DNA from: Weeksellaceae bacterium
GTDB taxonomy: Bacteria > Bacteroidota > Bacteroidia > Flavobacteriales > Weeksellaceae
Reading direction: 5' to 3'
Length of the DNA: 11,941 bases
Assembly: GCA_028694715.1 (NCBI GenBank)
Contig: JAQVKJ010000013.1
Location: forward strand, 1 to 11,941
The notes beneath the pieces are model-generated. The model saw only the letters and a list, made by a program, of their open reading frames with translations. It was not told where the DNA came from and made no database searches. A program made the position numbers and the translations under genes. Within the stretch, counting starts at the first letter, position 1; every line of letters begins with the position of its first letter. This document shows, piece by piece, positions 7,275-11,941 of the stretch.

Positions 7275-7847
7275 ATGAAAATTGGTTTGTTTTTCGGTTC
7301 ATTCAATCCGATTCATGTCGGCCATCTGATCATCGCCAACCATATCTGCGAATTTTCGGTTCTGGATCAGGTCTGGTTTGTGGTCTCTCCACAGAATCCG
7401 TTCAAAAAAAAATCAAGTCTTGCAAATGATTATGACCGGCTTCATCTGGTCAATCTTGCCATAGAGGATTTTCCGAATCTCAGGGCTTCAAATATCGAAT
7501 TCGGTCTGCCTCAGCCGTCGTACACCATTGACACACTGACTGTTCTCAAAGAAAAATATCCGAATTACGATTTTTCAATCATCATGGGAGCAGACAATCT
7601 GACCGGTTTTAAAAAATGGAAAAATCACGAACAGATTCTGAAACATTATTCGGTTTTCGTCTATCCTCGTATTGGCGCAGATACCGAAGATTGGAAGAAC
7701 CATCCCAAGATCAATTTTGTGGAAGCACCGATTGTTGAAATTTCATCCACATTTATCAGACAGTCATTCAAAGACGGCAAAGACCCGCATGCGATGCTGC
7801 CCGACCGGGTTTGGAAATATCTGGAAGGAAGTTCGATGTATAAATAA
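7275..7847 (+). CDS. nadD: Nicotinate-nucleotide adenylyltransferase
   Basis: NadD transfers AMP from ATP to nicotinate mononucleotide to form deamido-NAD, a step of NAD biosynthesis in the cytoplasm. The 190-residue length is normal. The nucleotidyltransferase signature GSFNPIHVGH (residues 8-17) contains the HxGH active-site histidines (His14, His17). The family-specific GADNLTGFKKWKN segment is at 105-117 and the ISSTFIR ATP-binding motif at 156-162. The ATG at 7275 is the only sensible start, since the fold's first strand begins at residue 2. The gene has its own promoter-like box and follows a strong terminator, so it is probably transcribed alone. It ends 4 bp from the convergent DUF3820 gene with no terminator between them. 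Confidence 0.97.
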   Translation: MKIGLFFGSFNPIHVGHLIIANHICEFSVLDQVWFVVSPQNPFKKKSSLANDYDRLHLVNLAIEDFPNLRASNIEFGLPQPSYTIDTLTVLKEKYPNYDFSIIMGADNLTGFKKWKNHEQILKHYSVFVYPRIGADTEDWKNHPKINFVEAPIVEISSTFIRQSFKDGKDPHAMLPDRVWKYLEGSSMYK

Positions 7848-7851
7848 GGAA

Positions 7852-8082
7852 TCATTTATTCAGCTTCTTCAGACCACTTATAATTTCCTCCAAACCATTG
7901 GTTTTGATTTCATACAGCGTTGCCAACTGCATCCCGAGTTTCCCGGCCGGAAAACCTTTTGAAGCGAACCATTCCAGATAATAAACCGGCAGATCGCAGA
8001 GTTTTCTGCCCTTGTATTTTCCAAACGGCATTTCGGCAGTCACTAAGCTGCTCAGGATTTCAGGCTGCATTCCTTCCATCAT
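7852..8082 (-). CDS. DUF3820 family small protein
   Basis: A 76-residue cytoplasmic protein with no signal or membrane segment. Residues 18-50 show the family signature MPFGKYKGRKLCDLPVYYLEWF, then a KGFP..GKLG turn, followed by a helical C-terminus. The family (also labelled putative quorum-sensing-regulated virulence factor in some databases) occurs alone or fused to exonucleases; its biochemical role is not established. Three in-frame ATG codons (8082, 8079, 8070) compete. The third is preceded by GGAAGGA and would give MQPEILSS, so the true start may be 8070. The gene lies 2 bp after the rhodanese stop on the same strand and is almost surely co-transcribed with it. Its 3' end faces nadD at 4 bp. 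Confidence 0.85.
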   Translation of the reverse strand: MMEGMQPEILSSLVTAEMPFGKYKGRKLCDLPVYYLEWFASKGFPAGKLGMQLATLYEIKTNGLEEIISGLKKLNK

Positions 8083-8084
8083 TT

Positions 8085-8456
8085 TTATTCTTTTTTCTGA
8101 TAATTGATATAACCGTCTTTCAGATTGATTACATGTTTGAAACCCGCTGCTTTCATCCTGTCGGTGGCCGTCGTACTTCTGTTGCCCGATCTACAATAAA
8201 GGAAATAGTTCTTTTTTTGGTAGAGTGTTTTAATTTTTTCGTCAAAATCCTCTGATTTCACATCCATATTGATAGCATTGGGCAAGTAGCCTTCTTCATA
8301 TTCAACTGCAGTCCGTACATCCAAGAGCACATTCTTTCCATTGCTGAAATCTACCTGACTTACTTCGTTGACCGAAGAAATTTCCTCCAATACTTGTTGC
8401 GGCTGACAAGCTGTTATGAAAAGAATGAGCATAATTGTAGGGATGATTTTTTTCAT
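8085..8456 (-). CDS. Rhodanese-domain lipoprotein
   Basis: The 123-residue protein opens with a lipoprotein signal, MKKIIPTIMLILFITAC, with lipobox ITAC and lipidated Cys17. The single rhodanese domain spans about 28-120, with LLDVRTAVEYEEGYLPNA (Asp46, Arg48, Glu55) and the active-site loop CRSGNRS with catalytic Cys88. Rhodaneses carry sulfur as a cysteine persulfide and transfer it to thiol acceptors; the loop of six residues after the cysteine fits thiosulfate sulfurtransferase/PspE-like single-domain members. Envelope localisation is inferred from the lipobox; the physiological acceptor is unknown. It is the first gene of a two-gene minus-strand unit with the DUF3820 gene and is divergent from the metallo-hydrolase gene. 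No TAnnTTTG box was found upstream on its strand. Confidence 0.92.
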   Translation of the reverse strand: MKKIIPTIMLILFITACQPQQVLEEISSVNEVSQVDFSNGKNVLLDVRTAVEYEEGYLPNAINMDVKSEDFDEKIKTLYQKKNYFLYCRSGNRSTTATDRMKAAGFKHVINLKDGYINYQKKE

Positions 8457-8484
8457 TGGGATGAATTTAATTGGGTAAAATTAA
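8455..8484. repeat. Tandem pair of related 15-mers at the rhodanese start
   Basis: ATTGGGATGAATTTA (8455-8469) is directly followed by ATTGGGTAAAATTAA (8470-8484); 11 to 12 of 15 positions agree. They cover the rhodanese start codon and its immediate upstream region. Two tandem half-sites at one helical face could bind a regulator, but chance in AT-rich DNA is quite possible. Confidence 0.25.
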
Positions 8485-8546
8485 TGAATTAATGTCTTAT
8501 ATATCCGGAATCCTTGTATGAATTCACTACTTGGATAGAATAGCCA

Positions 8547-8579
8547 TTGATTTTTATGAAACAATTTTATGTAATTTTG
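8547..8579 (+). promoter_or_regulatory. Promoter candidate for the metallo-beta-lactamase-fold hydrolase
   Basis: TTG (8547-8549) and TAATTTTG (8572-8579) are separated by 22 bp, matching the Bacteroidota -33/-7 arrangement. Transcription from about 8585 would give a leader of roughly 70 nt before the ATG at 8655, the longest leader inferred in this window. The rest of the divergent spacer 8457-8654 shows no other clear element apart from the short upstream frame at 8632. Confidence 0.55.
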
Positions 8580-8631
8580 TGGAATCTGAATTAGATAGAA
8601 TAAGAATCTACAAAGCCTCAGCAGTGATTGT

Positions 8632-8658
8632 ATGAACATAATCCAAATTAGAACATGA
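8632..8658 (+). CDS. Possible 8-codon upstream ORF overlapping the hydrolase start
   Basis: ATG at 8632 opens an 8-residue frame (MNIIQIRT) whose TGA (8656-8658) overlaps the ATG of the hydrolase gene as ATGA. Such overlaps often couple translation of the second gene to the first. It may equally be chance; no ribosome binding site is seen for either start and the peptide has no recognisable features. Confidence 0.25.
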   Translation: MNIIQIRT

Positions 8659-9518
8659 ACTTATACCCTATAGAAACAGGAAATTTCAAACTGGACGGCG
8701 GTGCTATGTTTGGCGTGGTACCCAAAGGAATCTGGCAGAGGACCAATCCTGCCGATGCACAAAATAAAATTGAACTAAGCATGCGCGCATTGCTGATAGA
8801 AGACGGAGATCGTTTGATTTTAATTGATTGCGGTATTGGTAGCAAACAGTCAGAAAAATTTTTCAGTCATTATGACTTGTGGGGTGATTATGATTTACAG
8901 ACTTCGCTCGCCCAATATGGTTTTTCAAAGGACGATATCACTGATGTCTTTCTGACCCATCTGCATTTTGACCATTGCGGTGGCGCCATAGAACTCGATG
9001 AAAATCGTGGGGGGTATCAGTTGACTTTCAAAAATGCTAAATACTGGAGCAATGCCGCACATTGGGAATGGGCGACTCAGCCCAACGCACGCGAGCGGGC
9101 TTCCTTTTTGCCCGAGAATTTTCTGTTGCTTAAAGAAAGTGGCCATCTCAATCTGATCGACCTACCAGACGATGGAAATTACCTTAAAGATTCACCCCTG
9201 AATTTCGACATTATATTTGTGGACGGACATACCGACAAACAAATGTTACCGGTGATTTCATACAAAGGCAAAAAGATTGTTTATGTGGCTGACCTAATTC
9301 CCACGGCCGGTCATGTTCCCTTGGTTTATGTAATGGGGTATGATACCCGCCCTTTGCTAACTTTGAGTGAGAAAGACGAATTTCTTAAAAAAGCAGTGGA
9401 GCAGGATTATTTGCTTTTCTTTGAGCATGACCCGTACCGTGAATTGGCCAAAGTTGCGGAAACCGAAAAGGGAATTCGTTTGGACACTACTTTTTCGTTC
9501 GCCGAGCTTTTCAGCTGA
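8655..9518 (+). CDS. Metallo-beta-lactamase-fold hydrolase
   Basis: The 287-residue cytoplasmic protein has no signal peptide. Zinc ligands follow the usual order: HLHFDH (His102, His104, Asp106, His107), His192 in DGHTDKQ, Asp212 in VADLIPTAGH, and His258 in FFEHDP. LIDCGIGSK (57-63) is the characteristic early loop of the fold. The two-zinc arrangement and the length recall lactonase-like and general MBL-fold hydrolases. The exact substrate cannot be read from the sequence, and quorum-sensing lactonase activity should not be assumed. It is transcribed divergently from the rhodanese gene, with its own promoter candidate and an ATGA overlap with a tiny upstream frame. The 124-bp spacer after it (9519-9642) shows no clear terminator. 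Confidence 0.92.
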   Translation: MNLYPIETGNFKLDGGAMFGVVPKGIWQRTNPADAQNKIELSMRALLIEDGDRLILIDCGIGSKQSEKFFSHYDLWGDYDLQTSLAQYGFSKDDITDVFLTHLHFDHCGGAIELDENRGGYQLTFKNAKYWSNAAHWEWATQPNARERASFLPENFLLLKESGHLNLIDLPDDGNYLKDSPLNFDIIFVDGHTDKQMLPVISYKGKKIVYVADLIPTAGHVPLVYVMGYDTRPLLTLSEKDEFLKKAVEQDYLLFFEHDPYRELAKVAETEKGIRLDTTFSFAELFS

Positions 9519-9611
9519 AACACCATCAAAAACCATGCTTGATTCGGTGAATAAATCATGTATGAGAATGGTTTGTCTCCGAATTAAATACAGTCACCAT
9601 GAAAATTTATG

Positions 9612-9619
9612 TATTTTTG
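9612..9619 (+). promoter_or_regulatory. Candidate -7 box (TATTTTTG) for the ricT-gldH-pbp1A cluster
   Basis: TATTTTTG fits TAnnTTTG and ends 23 bp before the ATG at 9643, predicting a leader of about 18 nt. The nearest TTTG (9572-9575) is 36 bp upstream, too far for a standard -33 element, so the call is moderate. Confidence 0.45.
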
Positions 9620-9642
9620 TAAGTTAGTAAAGAATAAAAACT

Positions 9643-10938
9643 ATGGCGTGTGAAAATTGTGGATCCGGCAAAGACGGATCAAAAGGCTGCGAAAGTGGTT
9701 CCTGTGGTACATCTTGCGGGCCTGCTATCGGGCATGGAAAGCTTGAGGTCTTTGACTGGCTTTCGAATATGCGCCTGCCAAGCGGACAACTCACCTTTGA
9801 TTGTGTTGAAATCCGTTTCAAAAATGACAGAAAAGCTTTTTTCAGAAATGTAAATAATCTCGTGCTTTATGTTGGAGATACAGTAGCTGTTGAAGCCCAA
9901 AGCGGGCATGATATAGGAACGGTCACACTGACCGGAGAACTGGTGAGAATCCAGATGAAAAAGAAGAATGTAAGTGAAGATTCAGAAAATGTGCGAAAGG
10001 TGTATCGCAAAGCGAATCAACGGGATATAGAAGTGTGGCAGGCAGCAAGAGACAAAGAAGAGTCGGTCAAAATCAGATCGAGGAAAATTGCTACCGCATT
10101 GGGATTGGAAATGAAAATCAGCGACATTGAATTTCAGGGAGACGGCACCAAAGCGACTTTTTATTATACTGCGGAAGGTAGGGTGGATTTCAGACAGCTC
10201 ATCAAAGAATTTGCTGCTGAATTCAGAATCCGCATTGAAATGAAACAGATTGGATACCGACAAGAAGCAGCCAAAATTGGAGGAATCGGCTCGAGTGGGA
10301 GAGAACTCTGTTGTTCTACTTGGATTACCGATTTTAGATCGGTTAGCACATCTGCGGCCCGTTATCAGCAACTTGCCATTAACCCGCAAAAGCTGGCGGG
10401 ACAATGCGGTAAGCTAAAATGTTGTCTGAATTTTGAACTCGACTCTTATCTCGACGCACTCAACGATTTCCCGTCGATGGACAGTACTTTTGAAACCGAG
10501 AAGGGAACTGCAAATTGTGTTAAAATAGATGTATTCAAGAAACAAATGTGGTTCAGTTATCAGGATGGTGGAATGAACTGGTTTATACTTTCTGTAGATC
10601 AGGTGAAGGAGTTGATTGAAAAAAGCAAGAACGGTGTAAAAACGGCTCCTTTGGAAGATTTGGCAAAGGAATTGGTGGCAGAAGAGAAAAGAGACTTTAT
10701 GGATGTAATCCAGGCAAATTCTCTGGAGAGGTTTGAAAGGAAAAATCAACGGAGAAAAAGACAGAAACCCAATGGTACAAGAAATAATAAAAAAAATGCT
10801 AAGGTTGAGTCTCCAAAGAGTCTGGATGCAAATCAAGGAGACACAAAACCAAAGTCTCAGAGAACAAAAAAACACAAAAAATACAATCAGAATAAAAAAG
10901 GATTTAACCGTGGATCATCCAATCGTAAAGAAGATTAG
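9643..10938 (+). CDS. ricT: PSP1 domain protein, RicT (YaaT) homologue with Cys-rich N-terminus and basic tail
   Basis: The 431-residue protein starts with a cysteine-rich segment (Cys3, 6, 16, 21, 25 among Gly/Ser). The PSP1/RicT core spans about 32-330, with the conserved motifs GRELCCSTW (Cys223, Cys224) and GQCGKLKCCLNFE (Cys255, 260, 261) separated by the NPQKLAGQ segment typical of the family. The last 70 residues (about 362-431) are low-complexity and rich in Lys, Arg and Asn, suggesting RNA or membrane-surface contact by charge. In Bacillus subtilis, RicT works with RicA and RicF in a complex carrying iron-sulfur clusters that affects RNase Y-dependent RNA maturation; no partner is visible here and the role in Bacteroidota is inference. 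Its end overlaps the gldH start by 29 bp, so the two are translated from one transcript. Gene symbol is by homology. Confidence 0.87.
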   Translation: MACENCGSGKDGSKGCESGSCGTSCGPAIGHGKLEVFDWLSNMRLPSGQLTFDCVEIRFKNDRKAFFRNVNNLVLYVGDTVAVEAQSGHDIGTVTLTGELVRIQMKKKNVSEDSENVRKVYRKANQRDIEVWQAARDKEESVKIRSRKIATALGLEMKISDIEFQGDGTKATFYYTAEGRVDFRQLIKEFAAEFRIRIEMKQIGYRQEAAKIGGIGSSGRELCCSTWITDFRSVSTSAARYQQLAINPQKLAGQCGKLKCCLNFELDSYLDALNDFPSMDSTFETEKGTANCVKIDVFKKQMWFSYQDGGMNWFILSVDQVKELIEKSKNGVKTAPLEDLAKELVAEEKRDFMDVIQANSLERFERKNQRRKRQKPNGTRNNKKNAKVESPKSLDANQGDTKPKSQRTKKHKKYNQNKKGFNRGSSNRKED

Positions 10939-11386
10939 CAGAATTGTTGCTGCCGTGGTTATTGGCATGTTTTTGGTTGAATGTGATTCGCCGCATTATT
11001 ATCAGCAGCTGGAGTCAACCAAAGACAATTGGGACAAAGACGCTGCACTCAATTTTACATTTGAAGTGAAAGACACAGTCGCTACATATGATTTTTACCT
11101 TCTGAGCAGAAACAACAATCAGTATCCGTACAGTAATTTGTACCTCATTACTGAACTTCGCATGCCCGAAGGCGAAAAATACAGAGATACCCTGCAGTAT
11201 TTTCTGGCATATCCAGACGGCAAATGGATTGGACAAGGCAACAGCCTGAAAGAACTGTATCTGTTGTACCGTGAGAATATTTCGTTCAAAGACACCGGAA
11301 AATACAAACTTCAGGTTTGGCACGGAATGAGAGAAGACCGATTGATTGGGATTGAGGATTTAAGTTTAATTGTTGAAAAAAATTAG
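10910..11386 (+). CDS. gldH: Gliding motility lipoprotein GldH
   Basis: The mature part matches GldH: DNWDKDAALNFTFEVKDT, then NNNQYPYSNLYLITE, PDGKWIGQGNS, and KLQVWHGMREDRLIGIEDL. GldH is a flavobacterial lipoprotein needed for gliding motility and linked to type IX secretion. The product is 158 residues if started at the GTG at 10910, inside the last codons of ricT in another frame (29-bp overlap). This start is chosen because it gives MDHPIVKKISRIVAAVV, a basic-then-hydrophobic signal ending at Cys25; upstream in-frame codons encode an unrelated stretch shadowing the ricT tail, and the next ATG cuts into the signal. The lipobox reads LVEC, with Glu at -1 where Gly, Ala or Ser is usual, so lipidation may be inefficient or this may be an exception. 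PBP1A starts 3 bp downstream. Confidence 0.88.
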   Translation: MDHPIVKKISRIVAAVVIGMFLVECDSPHYYQQLESTKDNWDKDAALNFTFEVKDTVATYDFYLLSRNNNQYPYSNLYLITELRMPEGEKYRDTLQYFLAYPDGKWIGQGNSLKELYLLYRENISFKDTGKYKLQVWHGMREDRLIGIEDLSLIVEKN

Positions 11387-11389
11387 AAA

Positions 11390-11941
11390 ATGGCAGGTCA
11401 AAATAAAAACAAGTCTGTACAACCCAAAAAGAAATCCAATTTCTTTTCGCTCAAGCGAATGTTGATTTTTATTTGGGGAATATTTCTGCTGGGCGCGCTG
11501 TCGGTTTTTCTATTGTTTTGGGCTACTTCGAAAGGTTGGTTGGGAGAGATGCCTGATGTACAGGAATTAGAAAACCCCGACATTTATGTGTCTTCGGAAA
11601 TCTATTCATCCGATGGAGTTTTGCTCGACCGTTTTGAGACCGAAAAAAGGATTCCGATCAATTACAGCGATTTGCCTGATCATTTGGTCAATGCCCTACT
11701 GGCCAGAGAAGACATTCGTTTTAGATCGCATTCGGGCATTGACCCCAGAGCGACAATGAGGGCCATTTTTGGTGGTGGTAGCAAGGGCGGAGCAAGCACC
11801 ATTACTCAGCAGCTGGCCAAACTTCTTTTTACGGGAGAACGCTCTCAATCGACCGTAGGCAGGGCTTTTCAGAAGTTAAAGGAATGGATTGTTGCTGTGG
11901 AATTGGAGAAACGATACACCAAAGATGAAATCATAGCGATG
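11390..11941 (+). CDS. Class A penicillin-binding protein 1A-type, N-terminal part, cut by window end
   Basis: The first 184 codons are present; the frame runs off the window. A basic cytoplasmic head (residues 1-23) is followed by one transmembrane anchor (about 24-45). The GT51 peptidoglycan glycosyltransferase domain then starts, with motif I as AREDIRFRSHSGID (catalytic Glu107), motif II as GGASTITQQLAK (133-144) and motif III as KLKEWIVAVELEKRYTKDEI (about 163-182). The enzyme polymerises lipid II into glycan strands at the outer face of the inner membrane; a transpeptidase domain is expected beyond the window. The canonical Asn after QQLAK is Leu here (KLLF), which may be normal for the phylum. 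The ATG at 11390 lies 3 bp after the gldH stop, so it is the third gene of the ricT-gldH unit. Confidence 0.94.
   Translation, partial: MAGQNKNKSVQPKKKSNFFSLKRMLIFIWGIFLLGALSVFLLFWATSKGWLGEMPDVQELENPDIYVSSEIYSSDGVLLDRFETEKRIPINYSDLPDHLVNALLAREDIRFRSHSGIDPRATMRAIFGGGSKGGASTITQQLAKLLFTGERSQSTVGRAFQKLKEWIVAVELEKRYTKDEIIAM

Noticed and set aside
7920..8255. 111-codon plus-strand open frame opposite the rhodanese and DUF3820 genes
   Set aside because: The minus-strand frames carry clear family motifs; this one has none.
10414..10875. 153-codon minus-strand open frame rich in Cys, Phe and Leu inside ricT
   Set aside because: Antisense shadow of the ricT coding region; the hydrophobic look comes from the complement of Lys/Glu codons.
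10733..10909. Extension of gldH upstream to the ATG at 10733
   Set aside because: The added 59 codons shadow the basic tail of ricT and would place a long charged segment before the signal peptide.
1..11941. CRISPR array, tRNA, rRNA, insertion sequence or phage remnant
   Set aside because: No regular spaced repeats, no cloverleaf-like or rRNA-like segments, and no transposase or integrase motifs were seen on either strand by eye; a covariance-model scan was not possible.

Overview
This window reads as an ordinary chromosomal segment of a Bacteroidota bacterium, most likely of the order Flavobacteriales. Three things support this. A gliding-motility lipoprotein gene (gldH) sits beside a ricT-type PSP1 gene and a class A penicillin-binding protein. 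The DnaX AAA+ core has the flavobacterial form without the zinc-binding cysteines. Promoter-like boxes of the Bacteroidota type TAnnTTTG precede five genes, while Shine-Dalgarno sequences are mostly absent. The assignment below phylum level is inference. No rRNA, tRNA, CRISPR array, insertion sequence or phage gene was seen.

Layout from left to right. (1) The 3' part of a large two-repeat M16 metallopeptidase gene, then a 169-bp spacer packed with inverted repeats. (2) An exported peptidase combining a TolB-like propeller, an M28 aminopeptidase domain and a PDZ domain, closed by a strong intrinsic terminator. (3) dnaX in two frames. A complete AAA+/oligomerisation part ends in a stop directly after a run of ten A, and the tau-type C-terminal part continues in the +1 frame. 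(4) A lipoprotein FKBP-type prolyl isomerase, with a terminator carrying a GCAA tetraloop. (5) nadD, which converges at a 4-bp gap on a minus-strand pair: a lipoprotein rhodanese followed by a DUF3820 protein. (6) A divergently transcribed metallo-beta-lactamase-fold hydrolase with a long leader. (7) A tight cluster of ricT-like PSP1 gene, gldH (GTG start inside ricT) and a PBP1A-type transglycosylase gene cut by the window end.

The genes are mostly housekeeping and envelope functions: replication clamp loading, NAD synthesis, periplasmic folding, exported proteolysis, gliding motility and peptidoglycan synthesis. The most noteworthy observation is the dnaX homopolymer junction. It looks like a slippage site that would give a short gamma-like and a long tau-like subunit from one gene. 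Here the genomic frame encodes the short form and loss of one A (or gain of two) gives the long form. I see no defence system, biosynthetic cluster or other clearly new multi-gene system.
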